Shown: one piece after another, positions 43,063 through 51,633 of the stretch | How the letters are laid out: each line of letters opens with the position of its first letter | Numbering within the stretch: the first letter of the stretch is position 1 | Assembly (NCBI RefSeq): GCF_003362805.1 | Contig: NZ_QNQT01000002.1 | Span: 682,001 to 746,000, forward strand | Length of the DNA stretch: 64,000 nucleotides | DNA from: Neobacillus piezotolerans | GTDB lineage: Bacteria; Bacillota; Bacilli; Bacillales; Cytobacillaceae | Direction of reading: 5' to 3' | Notes under the pieces: model-generated | Database searches by the model: none | Seen by the model: the letters and a program-made list of their open reading frames with translations, nothing else | What the model was told of the DNA's origin: nothing | Position numbers and translations under genes: made by a program

Positions 43063-43128
43063 AATCCCGTAATACCAAGCTTTCACCGTCCATCCATAGA
43101 CGGTGGGGAATTATGGGATTATTTTTTT
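43063..43128 (+). ncRNA. nested hairpin with T run, possible small RNA end or leader
   Basis: Outer stem AATCCCGTAAT (43063-43073) with ATTATGGGATT (43110-43120), 11 bp with one G-U pair. Inner stem CACCGTC (43084-43090) with GACGGTG (43099-43105). ATTTTTTT follows directly. This is a terminator structure on the plus strand although no plus-strand gene lies upstream. It stands just before the psuK-like promoter. Confidence 0.5.
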
Positions 43129-43140
43129 CGAATAATATAG

Positions 43141-43168
43141 TTGACTTTCGAAGATGAAAACGTATACT
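43141..43168 (+). promoter_or_regulatory. sigma-A promoter of the psuK-psuG genes
   Basis: TTGACT (43141-43146) and TATACT (43163-43168) with 16-bp spacing, 50 bp before the kinase start. Confidence 0.6.
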
Positions 43169-43217
43169 AAACTTATGTTTATATAATAAACTTTTGTCGC
43201 GAAGGGAGGTTGTAGGA

Positions 43218-44342
43218 GTGGCGAATGATCTTACCAGAAACGAAAAATTGGTTTTGGAAATGGTTCGGGCAAACCCGTTTATTTCCCAGGAGGAATTATC
43301 GGAATTAATGGGAATCCCAATGACCTCCATTACGGGCAGTATTTCTGAACTAATTAAGAAAGACTATGTTTTAGGAAAAGCGTTTGTTTTAAATGAAACA
43401 TCTCCCATTATTTGCATTGGCGGCGCTAACGTTGACCGAAAGTTTTATGCAAAAGAGGAAATCACAAATGAGACATCCAATCCAGTGAAATCTTCTACTT
43501 CGGTAGGAGGGGTAGCGAGGAATATTGCTGAAAACCTGGGGAGATTAGGCGAGGAAGTACTATTACTATCTGCCAGGGGCAATGATTCTGAATGGGACAT
43601 GATTTATGAACTGTCCTCACCCTTTATGAATTTGGAACATGTCACCCCTTTTGAAAATTCGTCAACAGGTTCCTATACTGCCGTTTTAGACAAAAATGGT
43701 GACTTAACAGTCGCATTGGCAGATATGGATATTTACGAAAGTATTACACCTGAGTTGTTAATAAAAAACAGCAACCTGCTTAGGAAAGCGAAATGTATCG
43801 TCGTTGATTTGAATTGTCCAGGAGAAACGATTGATTTTCTCAGTGGTTTTACATCAAAATATCACATTCCATTAATCGTTATCCCTGTTTCAGGCCCTAA
43901 AATGAATAGGCTTCCGAAGAACCTGAATGCTTTATCCTGGCTCATCGTTAATAGGGATGAAACTGAAACCTACATGGATATGAAAATCGATGATGAACGA
44001 GACTGGAAAGAAGCAGTTAAGAAGTGGCTTGAATTAGGCGTGAAAAATGTCATCATCACGAATGGTTCAAAAGGTGTTATGGCGGGATTTGAAAACGGCG
44101 AAATACGTTATTATCCAGCCATTAAAACGCCAACGGTTGTCGATGTGACAGGCGCGGGTGATTCATTTTGTTCAGGAGTTGTTTATTCCTGGTTACAAAA
44201 GAAAGACCTTGACTACATTATTAAATCCGGTTTAGTCAATGCGCACAAAACCATAATGTCAAAGTACACAGTTAGACAGGAACTATCCCAACAACAATTC
44301 AATTTGGATATGGAGGAATTTCAGAATGAAACAGTATATTGA
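43218..44342 (+). CDS. psuK: pseudouridine kinase with N-terminal HTH (PfkB family)
   Basis: A 374-residue protein: winged HTH (residues 1-55, [18 protein letters not shown]), then a PfkB kinase ([49 protein letters not shown] with Asp315 as catalytic base). It should phosphorylate pseudouridine to its 5'-phosphate, the substrate of PsuG encoded directly after it. The genes overlap by 17 bp. GTG 43218 follows AGGGAGGT; a TTG at 43194 has no ribosome site. Confidence 0.88.
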   Translation: MANDLTRNEKLVLEMVRANPFISQEELSELMGIPMTSITGSISELIKKDYVLGKAFVLNETSPIICIGGANVDRKFYAKEEITNETSNPVKSSTSVGGVARNIAENLGRLGEEVLLLSARGNDSEWDMIYELSSPFMNLEHVTPFENSSTGSYTAVLDKNGDLTVALADMDIYESITPELLIKNSNLLRKAKCIVVDLNCPGETIDFLSGFTSKYHIPLIVIPVSGPKMNRLPKNLNALSWLIVNRDETETYMDMKIDDERDWKEAVKKWLELGVKNVIITNGSKGVMAGFENGEIRYYPAIKTPTVVDVTGAGDSFCSGVVYSWLQKKDLDYIIKSGLVNAHKTIMSKYTVRQELSQQQFNLDMEEFQNETVY

Positions 44343-45243
44343 ACTATCCGCAGAGGTACAAAAAGCGAAAGAAGAAGGCAAAGCAATCGTAGCACTTGAA
44401 TCCACAATCATTTCACACGGTATGCCTTACCCGCAAAACGTCCAAATGGCGCGTGAAGTTGAACAAATTGTTCGCGACAACGGCGCTGTTCCGGCAACAA
44501 TCGCGATTATTGATGGAAAAATTAAAATCGGCCTAACTGATGAAGAGTTAGAGCTATTTGGTAAAAGCAAAGACGTTGCGAAAGTATCACGCCGTGATCT
44601 GGCTGCAATTGTTGCAACGAAAAAACTGGGTGCGACAACTGTAGCCACAACTATGATCTGTGCTGAAATGGCAGACATCAGCATCTTCGTAACTGGCGGT
44701 ATCGGCGGCGTTCACAGAGGCGCTGAAACAACAATGGACATCTCAGCTGACCTTGATGAATTGGCACAAACAAATGTAGCGGTCGTTTGCGCGGGTGCGA
44801 AATCAATCCTCGACCTTGCTCTTACACTTGAGTACCTTGAAACAAAAGGCGTTCCTGTCATCGGCTACGAAACTGAAGTTCTTCCTGCATTCTATACAAG
44901 AAACAGCGAATTTAAATTAAACTTCTCCACTGATTCAATCGATGTAATCGCTGAAACATTGAAAACGAAATGGGAATTGAACCTTAAAGGCGGAGCAGTA
45001 ATCGCGAATCCAATCCCTGAAGAGCATGCGATGGATGAAGATTATATCAATGGCATTATCACAGATGCAGTTAAAGAAGCAGAAGAAAAAGGCATTTCCG
45101 GTAAGGACACCACGCCATTCCTGCTTGGAAAAATCAAAGAATTGACTGAAGGCAAGAGCCTTGTCGCCAATATCGAATTGGTAAAACACAATGCGAAAGT
45201 TGGATCCCAACTTGCAGTTAGCTTCAACAACAAAACAAAGTAA
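44326..45243 (+). CDS. psuG: pseudouridine-5'-phosphate glycosidase
   Basis: A 305-residue Psu[19 protein letters not shown] (Glu of the active site), [40 protein letters not shown] and [19 protein letters not shown] (active-site Lys), ending [20 protein letters not shown]. It cleaves the C-C glycosidic bond of pseudouridine-5'-phosphate to give uracil and ribose-5-phosphate. It is coupled to the upstream kinase. A strong terminator follows. Confidence 0.95.
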   Translation: MKQYIELSAEVQKAKEEGKAIVALESTIISHGMPYPQNVQMAREVEQIVRDNGAVPATIAIIDGKIKIGLTDEELELFGKSKDVAKVSRRDLAAIVATKKLGATTVATTMICAEMADISIFVTGGIGGVHRGAETTMDISADLDELAQTNVAVVCAGAKSILDLALTLEYLETKGVPVIGYETEVLPAFYTRNSEFKLNFSTDSIDVIAETLKTKWELNLKGGAVIANPIPEEHAMDEDYINGIITDAVKEAEEKGISGKDTTPFLLGKIKELTEGKSLVANIELVKHNAKVGSQLAVSFNNKTK

Positions 45244-45263
45244 TTGATTTGTTAAAACTACAG

Positions 45264-45306
45264 CTTCTATAAAGTGGCGTAATCGCTCACTTTATAGAAG
45301 TTGTTT
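45264..45306 (+). terminator. terminator after psuG
   Basis: CTTCTATAAAGTG and CACTTTATAGAAG, 13 bp, with inner GCG/CGC, followed by TTGTTTTATT. Confidence 0.88.
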
Positions 45307-45408
45307 TATTAAAAAGTTTCCTGAAAACGTTCACAATAAGAGATGGCTGAAGATGAGTTCAGGAACGATGACGGTTTTAATGTGCAAAAATTTGATGGGG
45401 TGAATAAT

Positions 45409-46338
45409 GTGGATAAAAGAAAAATTATTTTAGATTGCGACCCGGGACATGATGATGCAATAGCAATTATTTTAGCTGCCGCAAGGCCGGAATTAGAGAT
45501 TCTTGGAATCACAACCGTTTCAGGGAATGCGGAGATTGAAAAAACAACGAATAATGCGTTGAAAGTTTGTGATTTGGTTTCATTAAAAGATGTTGTTGTT
45601 TCAAAAGGCGCAAGCGAACCTTTAATCCGCGTTCGCGAAACCGCACCTGGTATACACGGGGATTCAGGGTTGGATGGTCCGGAGTTGCCTGATCCATCCC
45701 GGAGCTGGAGTGATGAACACGGTTCCGATACCATTATTAGACTGGTAAAAGAGTCAAATGAACCTGTTACGATCCTGCCAACAGGGCCGTTAACAAATGT
45801 TGCATTGGCGTTAACCAAAGCACCGGAAATTAAAAATAATATAGAAGAAATTGTCCTTATGGGCGGCGGGACGTTCGGAAACTGGACGCCAACCGCTGAA
45901 TTCAATATTTGGGCCGATCCGGAAGCTGCTAAAAAAGTGTTCGATAGCGGTGTTCCAATCGCTGTAATGGGACTGGATATTACTCACCAGGCCTTGGCAA
46001 CAAAAGAAGTCATCGAACAAGTGAACAAAATTGATAATAATGTCGCACGGATCGTTGGCGAATTATTAGTATTCTTTGCTTCTACCTATAAAGAAATGTT
46101 TGATTTTGACGGAGCGCCGGTACACGATGTCTTGACAGTCGCTTACTGCGTCGCACCGGAATTGTTCAAAATGAAGGATGTCAATATCACAGTCGAAACA
46201 AAAGGCGAGTTCACAGCAGGAACAACGCTCGTTGATCTGCATGGGGTAACCGGCAGAGAAGTAAACGCCAAGTTTGGGCTCGAGCTGGATGTGGAAGGCT
46301 TCTGGAAGCTGATGATTGATGCGTTGAAAAAATACTAA
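45409..46338 (+). CDS. nucleoside hydrolase (second, pyrimidine-type)
   Basis: A 309-residue nucleoside hydrolase: KIILDCDPGHDDAIAIILAA, ITTVSGNAEIEKTTNNALKV, ILPTGPLTNVALALT, VLMGGGTFGNWTPTAEFNIW and VHDVLTVAYCVAP. The G-H-D-D form is usual in RihA/RihB-type pyrimidine-preferring enzymes. GTG 45409 is preferred; an ATG at 45343 would add 22 residues without homology to the family. With psuK-psuG it forms a nucleoside scavenging block, though a terminator separates it. Confidence 0.9.
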   Translation: MDKRKIILDCDPGHDDAIAIILAAARPELEILGITTVSGNAEIEKTTNNALKVCDLVSLKDVVVSKGASEPLIRVRETAPGIHGDSGLDGPELPDPSRSWSDEHGSDTIIRLVKESNEPVTILPTGPLTNVALALTKAPEIKNNIEEIVLMGGGTFGNWTPTAEFNIWADPEAAKKVFDSGVPIAVMGLDITHQALATKEVIEQVNKIDNNVARIVGELLVFFASTYKEMFDFDGAPVHDVLTVAYCVAPELFKMKDVNITVETKGEFTAGTTLVDLHGVTGREVNAKFGLELDVEGFWKLMIDALKKY

Positions 46339-46356
46339 TTACAAAAGTTTTTACTA

Positions 46357-46388
46357 GACCCGGCAAAGAGAAGCCGGGTCATTTTTTT
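46357..46388. terminator. terminator between convergent genes
   Basis: GACCCGGC-AAAGAGAA-GCCGGGTC followed by ATTTTTTT. Confidence 0.9.
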
Positions 46389-46409
46389 GTTCGTTGGCGA
46401 CGGCCAAAA

Positions 46410-47408
46410 TCAATTCAAGACCTCTGTATACGGATCTGCGATTGCAGGTACGTACAGCGCCTGCCCTTCTTTATTTTTAAAAACATAATAAGGCTGCATT
46501 ACTTGTCTTGAGGTAAAGGGTTGTTGTTCATGGTAGGCTATTTCAATATCAGTTATTACAAACTGATCAGTCTCCCTATTGAACTCTGGAAAAAATTCAT
46601 AAGCATCGAGAAGTAGCCATTTTCCCTTTAGTAAGTCCTCTATTGCTTCATTTGGTGAACGTGTTGGATAATAACTTTCCTCAATGATTGGTTTTCTTCT
46701 TCCTGCGATTGAAACAACCCGGCCTTCTTTATCAAAACCGATTCTTATTGGTTTGTCCACATACACTTTGTATCCATTTATATATCGATAAAAAGTAACC
46801 GTCCAGCTCCCGTCATTGTGTTGAACTGTTGATGGGCTTGAATCAGGCATTAATAATTTTCCGAGAACCTCTTTCGCCTTATTTTCGATATCATGCTGTT
46901 GGGGTTCATCAAGTTTTTCAGTAATTGGATCAATGCCTGCAAAGTATATGCCTGAATAGGAGGGGTGATAATCTAGAACTTCGTGGTATGGGGTAAACGA
47001 TTTAAGGAGTTCTTTATGACGAGATGGGTAGCTGCCTTGCATATAAACTGGGAGTTCTTTTGGTATGGTGGGAAGTTCAGTATGAACTTTAAACTGTTTT
47101 ATAGATACCTTAATATTTAGAGGGATGTGATTTAATTCCCCAAATGCAACCCTTTCCAATTTTTTTGGTTTATCGGTTGCCCAGAATTGCCCTTCTTCTG
47201 GAAAAGCCTGATCCGACTGCTCTCCCCACTCTTCAGGGGACCATAAACATGGATTGCACCTTAACCGAGGCTTTTTTACTATTTTACTATTTTGATTCTT
47301 GCCAGTATTATCAACATTTTTTGCCTTTGGTCCATCTTCTTTAGATTCGCACCCAAGAATCAAGGATAAAATAATCATCATAAGGCTCATCTTCCTTTTA
47401 ACTCTCAT
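46410..47408 (-). CDS. lipoprotein with YycI/PepSY-like C-terminal region
   Basis: A 332-residue lipoprotein: lipobox LSLILGC near residue 19, a low-complexity Lys/Asn linker, then beta-rich domains. Residues about 195-250 (GSWTVTFYRYINGYKVYVDK, IRIGFDKEGRVVSIAG) resemble YycI/YycH-type or PepSY-like domains. It is probably anchored outside the membrane. Start ATG 47408 follows AAGGATG. The role is unknown. The assignment is by pattern only. Confidence 0.6.
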   Translation of the reverse strand: MRVKRKMSLMMIILSLILGCESKEDGPKAKNVDNTGKNQNSKIVKKPRLRCNPCLWSPEEWGEQSDQAFPEEGQFWATDKPKKLERVAFGELNHIPLNIKVSIKQFKVHTELPTIPKELPVYMQGSYPSRHKELLKSFTPYHEVLDYHPSYSGIYFAGIDPITEKLDEPQQHDIENKAKEVLGKLLMPDSSPSTVQHNDGSWTVTFYRYINGYKVYVDKPIRIGFDKEGRVVSIAGRRKPIIEESYYPTRSPNEAIEDLLKGKWLLLDAYEFFPEFNRETDQFVITDIEIAYHEQQPFTSRQVMQPYYVFKNKEGQALYVPAIADPYTEVLN

Positions 47409-47713
47409 TATACCCACATCCTTTAATAAAATTTCCTTACTTAATATACGTATCAAGCAAATAGAAATTTCAATTAGGTTTGCTTATTTACAGATTTTTA
47501 GTCGTATTATTTTAAAAAAAACAGAGCAAAATTTTTGCAGAATAAAAATTTAAAATAATCAATTTTTCACTAAGAGCGCGCTAAAGTAGTCATTAAAATG
47601 CTGGAATCTTAACGAGGTATTTAAAGAAGGAAGAGTCCGATAAATGGTAATCAAATATTTAGCGTGTTACGCTTATATTGAAATATTATTAAAATTAGGA
47701 AAAGGGTGGCAGC
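47409..47713. other. divergent intergenic region
   Basis: About 300 bp of AT-rich sequence between the lipoprotein and the tandem-domain protein. No ORF or repeat stands out. TTGAAATATTATTAAAATTAGG near 47677 could hold a -10 for the downstream gene, but no convincing -35 is seen. Confidence 0.35.
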
Positions 47714-48382
47714 ATGAAGAAGATTTTAATGGTATTGGTGTCAATATGCTTGATTTCCCCATTCAACACAACCGCGGAAGCTTCAACTTCAAAGGTATGG
47801 TGGGACGGTGCGGAACTAAAGCCTGGCCAAATTGGGAGGGTTACGATAACCAAAGGAGCTATGTTGTTTAAGCTGGAGAAAAATTCATACCTTTCTCCTG
47901 TTCGTTATCTTAATCCTGGTGAAGTATTCCGAGTCTATACAACTAAAGTTAACCGTGATATCCCGCTTTATGGTTTAGGTGGCAACCTATATGTGGCGCA
48001 AGAACCTGGCACTACTCCTGGTTATCTAAAATATGAAACTCCATCAAAAGTAAAACTGGCCCTGGTAAATAAACCTTCATCAATTTCAGAAACTCCGTCT
48101 TCAATAGTAATGTGGGATAACGCTGAATTAAAACCTGGTCAGATTGGGAGAATAACAGCTACAGATGGGAATCCCCCTCTATTGAAGATTAATGAAGAAG
48201 GAAAGGAAATACTTGTTCGCTACTTAAATCCAGGCGAGGTTTATCGAGTCTATACGTACACTTCCGGCCATTATGGTGATAATCATTATGGAGTTGGCGG
48301 CGGTTTATATATTTACAAAAATGAGCGAATAAAATACGAAACTCCATCTAAAGAAAAACTTGCATTAGCAAATAAGAAATAA
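47714..48382 (+). CDS. secreted protein with two tandem GQIGR/YETPSK domains
   Basis: A 222-residue exported protein: signal peptide to about residue 23 (ending AEAS), then two copies of one domain (28-118 and 131-220). Each has W-[DN]-x-AELKPGQIGR-x-T at the start, VRYLNPGEV-[FY]-RVY in the middle, and GG-x-LY and YETPSK-x-KLAL at the end. The same domain is N-terminal in the transglutaminase-like protein at 19466-20728. It is probably a small beta (SH3-like) surface-binding module (inference). AAAGGGTGG precedes the ATG. Confidence 0.8.
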   Translation: MKKILMVLVSICLISPFNTTAEASTSKVWWDGAELKPGQIGRVTITKGAMLFKLEKNSYLSPVRYLNPGEVFRVYTTKVNRDIPLYGLGGNLYVAQEPGTTPGYLKYETPSKVKLALVNKPSSISETPSSIVMWDNAELKPGQIGRITATDGNPPLLKINEEGKEILVRYLNPGEVYRVYTYTSGHYGDNHYGVGGGLYIYKNERIKYETPSKEKLALANKK

Positions 48383-48391
48383 ACATCGAAA

Positions 48392-48427
48392 GGTGCGTTG
48401 ATCCAGTTAGGTTTAACGCACTTTTTG
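48392..48427 (+). terminator. terminator after the tandem-domain gene
   Basis: GGTGCGTT ... AACGCACTTTTTG. Confidence 0.75.
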
Positions 48428-48567
48428 TTGAGCATTTTTAAAAGACGCAAAGTCCTATAAGAAAGAGAGGTATTTTGCTAATGTGTCAGTCCCCACTATT
48501 CTATCATTGTATTTCAGCAAGGGGACTGGGCTTATGACAGGTTTAAACGGGTCGAGAAGAGGTATGT

Positions 48568-49050
48568 TCAACGTCTCATTGCATGAAACTGTCGATGGAG
48601 TTGATGAACTTGCTCTGCTAGTTCAGGAACAGGGCCATCTATTGGGGTATCAAGAATCACATCTTGAATAGAAAGGTTCCGAACGCGCGATGGAGCAACT
48701 CCCATTTCACTCAACCATTTTACCAACTGTTCGGACGAACTTGCGTAAACAATCCGGCCTAACCCAACCCAACCATGGGCCGCAGCACACATAGGGCAAT
48801 GTTCGCCAGAAGTATATACGGTCGCCTTGCTTCTTTCTTCAGGTGTCAAGTTACTGGCAGCCCATCGCGCCAAAGCAAACTCCGGGTGTTGGGTATGGTC
48901 ACCACCTGCAACGTGGTTATGATCTTCTGCAAGCACCTCTCCATTGGCAGAGACAAGGACAGAACCAAATGGCTCGTCACCTTTCTCCAGCGCGATGCTG
49001 GCTAATTCAATACAACGGCGCAGGTGCTTCAAATCTGAATCATTTATCAT
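48568..49050 (-). CDS. nucleoside/guanine deaminase family protein
   Basis: A 160-residue cytidine-deaminase-fold enzyme. The zinc site is TQHPEFALARWA (HxE with Pro between) and GEHCPMCAAAHGWVGLG (PCxxC). EPFGSVLVSANGEVLAED is the typical N-terminal strand pair. It resembles the guanine deaminase/nucleoside deaminase subfamily; the exact substrate cannot be fixed. ATG 49050 follows GAGGAGGATTC. An inverted repeat CAGTCCCC...GGGGACTG (48486-48528) lies beyond the stop. Confidence 0.85.
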   Translation of the reverse strand: MINDSDLKHLRRCIELASIALEKGDEPFGSVLVSANGEVLAEDHNHVAGGDHTQHPEFALARWAASNLTPEERSKATVYTSGEHCPMCAAAHGWVGLGRIVYASSSEQLVKWLSEMGVAPSRVRNLSIQDVILDTPIDGPVPELAEQVHQLHRQFHAMRR

Positions 49051-49424
49051 AATTGAATCCTCCTCGTCTTTTTTCAAGATCTGTTTGGGGAAGACTTGTC
49101 TAATTAAAAGCTAATCTTATTTATATATAAAACTATAGCATTTTCAACGTAAGTCAAACAAACCCTCCCACTCCTGCTGGTGGGGTAGATGTACGCAATG
49201 CTGGTTTTATTTCTTTAAAAAAGTAATAGGAAGATCATTGGGAGGACTTTTTTATTTATAACCTTTTTAACCACTTACGATTTTCTTTTCAAATTAAATC
49301 TTGAGGTTGATTTGCACTAATTTAGGCTTTTTTTATTCTTTGAGACTATATTTTTTGTTTTTCTAAATCAATATGTCAGGATAGAAATAGAAGATAAAAT
49401 GTACGATTAAAGGAGATTCTAAAA

Positions 49425-49527
49425 ATGAAAAGCCGCAAAGTTGGAATTCTACTTTCATGATGGCGACGTGATCACCTCCGGCAGGGTATCTTCTGGAATT
49501 AATATAGCACTTTATCTTTTTAAGTAA
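49425..49527 (+). pseudogene. DJ-1/PfpI family remnant with large internal deletion
   Basis: AAAGGAGAT precedes ATG 49425, which reads MKSRKVGILL, the usual start of a DJ-1/PfpI (ThiJ) protein. The +1 frame then reads FHDGDVITSGRVSSGINIAL and YLFK-stop, the usual C-terminal end of that family. About 170 codons between are missing and the frame is shifted, so the gene is dead although its ribosome site is intact. It lies in the 584-bp gap before the VOC gene, which otherwise shows no gene. Confidence 0.7.
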
Positions 49528-49634
49528 ATTTTGGGCAAAACGGCTGCTGATAGAACGGCTAAAACGATTGAGTTTGTATATTAGATATTATGATTTTTAA
49601 AAAATTTCTAAGCATAATACAAGGAGGTTTTATT

Positions 49635-50093
49635 CTGATTAAAGGGTTATATGAGGCGCATTTACCTGTTAGTAATCTTGAAAAATCAATAGAATTTTAT
49701 AAAAAATTAGATTTGGAAATTGCGTACAAACAAGAAAACTTAGCATTTTTCTGGATTGAAAAAGGGAAAAGCTGGCTGGGGTTGTGGGAGACTGATAAAG
49801 TTCAAACACCTTACCATCCTTCATTAAGGCATGTAGCCTTACGTATTGATCTAGAAGATTTGGAAAATATTAAAGAATCGTTAGAAGAAAGAGGAATAGC
49901 GGTCTCAACTAACTTTGGATTCCCTCCTGAAAAACAACCATTAGTATTACCTAATAATCCACAAGCGCATGCAGCAATTTACTTTAAGGACCCGGATGGG
50001 AATAGTATTGAATTAATTTCGCCTTTAAGGATTGATTTTGAAGAGGAATTTAAAATGATGACTTTAGAAGAATGGGAACGACGGAACGGTTAG
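49635..50093 (+). CDS. VOC (glyoxalase/bleomycin resistance) family protein with probable CTG start
   Basis: A 152-residue vicinal-oxygen-chelate protein: IKGLYEAHLPVSNLEKSIEF at the N-terminus, a metal-site His in HVALRIDLEDL and DPDGNSIELISPL at the C-terminus. The perfect ribosome site AAGGAGG (49621-49627) is followed seven bases later by CTG (49635), then ATT AAA GGG, exactly where relatives begin MIKGLYEAH. The upstream ATG 49590 would place the ribosome site inside the gene. The substrate is unknown. Confidence 0.82.
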   Translation: MIKGLYEAHLPVSNLEKSIEFYKKLDLEIAYKQENLAFFWIEKGKSWLGLWETDKVQTPYHPSLRHVALRIDLEDLENIKESLEERGIAVSTNFGFPPEKQPLVLPNNPQAHAAIYFKDPDGNSIELISPLRIDFEEEFKMMTLEEWERRNG

Positions 50094-50324
50094 GCAACGA
50101 AACCAAGTTATAAATTCAACTGCTGGATCCCAAAGGTGTATATGCAGAGCTAATGAAGAAGAAAAAATCAATAGGTTCCCCATTTTTTAATTAGGTACTG
50201 AATTTCCTGTATGCAAAAAAAGAGATAAGGCATTCCTCGTTTTGGCAATACTTACCCTAGATGGGTGCCTAGATTATCTTTAATAATTTTGATAGAATGA
50301 AGGGCTATTAGGGAGGTTTTATAC

Positions 50325-50771
50325 TTGAAACTTAAGTTATTGGGGGTAGCGTCGGCTTTGATGCTGCTTTTGGGGGGCTGTTCGCTCCTTGATGAAGCAA
50401 ATGATATACTTTCATACGTAAATGGTGTCTCGAATTATGTAGATAAGGCGACCACTTTTGCCCAGGAGGCTCCACAAAAAGTTCAACAAGCCCTCCAGGA
50501 TGAACAGGCTGTCGAAGACCTAAAAACCGAGCTAGAGAACATGAAAAGAGAAATCCAGGCATTCGATAAGCTTGAAGCTCCAGGAATTGCCTCGGATCTT
50601 CACACTCAAATAGAGGAAAAAAACGCACAATTGCTGGATAAGATTAATCTTTATCTTCAGAACATAGAAAACGGAACCCTTGGTGAGGAAGTCCTGAAAA
50701 ATGAGGATCTTGCCCAACCAATTCAAGATATCATGTCGATTTATGAGCAGATAAAGGAACTTGGGAGGTAA
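50325..50771 (+). CDS. DUF6376-type lipoprotein
   Basis: A 148-residue lipoprotein: signal with lipobox ALMLLLGGC (Cys at about 19), then a helical domain SLLDEANDILSYVNGVSNYV and a second helix bundle rich in Glu, Lys and Gln. It starts with TTG 50325 after GGGAGG. It matches a Bacillus family known as DUF6376; the function is unknown. Monocistronic with its own terminator. Confidence 0.8.
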   Translation: MKLKLLGVASALMLLLGGCSLLDEANDILSYVNGVSNYVDKATTFAQEAPQKVQQALQDEQAVEDLKTELENMKREIQAFDKLEAPGIASDLHTQIEEKNAQLLDKINLYLQNIENGTLGEEVLKNEDLAQPIQDIMSIYEQIKELGR

Positions 50772-50843
50772 TCCGTTCCCATCGCTCTTCCGCCTACTTC
50801 AAGGAGTGCATCTTGGAGATCAGGCGTAATAAGGTATTTGATG

Positions 50844-50867
50844 GACCCTAGCCAAGGGTCTTTTTTT
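50844..50867 (+). terminator. terminator after the DUF6376 gene
   Basis: GACCCT-AGCCA-AGGGTC followed by TTTTTTT. Confidence 0.88.
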
Positions 50868-51011
50868 GTGAACATAAGTTAAAGAAAAATATCCAAGAAT
50901 TATATAAGTGAAATCAATGAAACCTCATAAAAAAGTAATAATTACCCTTATGGTATAAAGCTGTTAGCATAGAAAGTAACTAAGGGTTTACTAAAAAGAG
51001 GAGGGGTTTTA

Positions 51012-51473
51012 TTGGAGACTGAAATTAGGTTTAGAATGGCTACTGAAAAAGATTTAGATAGTATTGTTGCAATGCTTGCTGATGATGTTTTAGGAAGTAA
51101 ACGTGAACGATATGAGCATCCACTTCCTAATAGTTACATAAAAGCTTTTGAGGCTATTACATCTGACCCTAATAACGAGTTAGTAGTAGCTTGTGACGGG
51201 AATAAAGTAATTGGAGTGCAGCAAATTACTTTTACACCGTATTTAACACATCAAGGTGGATGGAGAGCAACTATCGAAGGAGTGAGAACATCAGCTTCTG
51301 TAAGGGGCAAAGGTGTAGGTACTGAACTTATAAAATACGCAATTCAACGTGCGGAAGAACGTGGTTGTCATTTAGTACAACTGACAACGGACAAAAAAAG
51401 GCCAGATGCATTAAGATTTTATGAACGGTTAGGTTTTAAAGCAACACATGAAGGTTTAAAGCTGAAACTTTAA
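51012..51473 (+). CDS. GNAT family N-acetyltransferase
   Basis: A 153-residue single GNAT domain: FRMATEKDLDSIVAMLADD, the acetyl-CoA loop VRTSASVRGKGVGTELIKYA (R-G-K-G-V-G) and PDALRFYERLGFKATHEGLK. It starts with TTG 51012 after GAGGGG. This short subgroup usually acetylates small molecules or peptides; the substrate is unknown. Flanked by terminators on both sides, so it is monocistronic. Confidence 0.88.
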   Translation: METEIRFRMATEKDLDSIVAMLADDVLGSKRERYEHPLPNSYIKAFEAITSDPNNELVVACDGNKVIGVQQITFTPYLTHQGGWRATIEGVRTSASVRGKGVGTELIKYAIQRAEERGCHLVQLTTDKKRPDALRFYERLGFKATHEGLKLKL

Positions 51474-51555
51474 CTTTTTTAAAACTACCATAAATTTAGC
51501 GAGCTCAAAGGCCTGGAGAAAGTAACTTACTGAATGAATGATCGATAAATAGTAA

Positions 51556-51591
51556 AAACAGCTGGCTTGAAGGATTGGCCAGCTGTTTTTT
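51556..51591. terminator. terminator between convergent genes
   Basis: AAACAGCTGGC-TTGAAGGATTG-GCCAGCTGTTTTTTG, usable by both the GNAT gene and the sigma factor gene. Confidence 0.88.
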
Positions 51592-51633
51592 GTGTAAGAA
51601 TGTGAATTACGATTTAGTAACCGCAGGGGTCTT

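Noticed and set aside
48486-48528. CAGTCCCC...GGGGACTG dyad as a terminator of the deaminase gene
   Set aside because: Long 26-base loop and no T run on either strand; at most a short repeat element.
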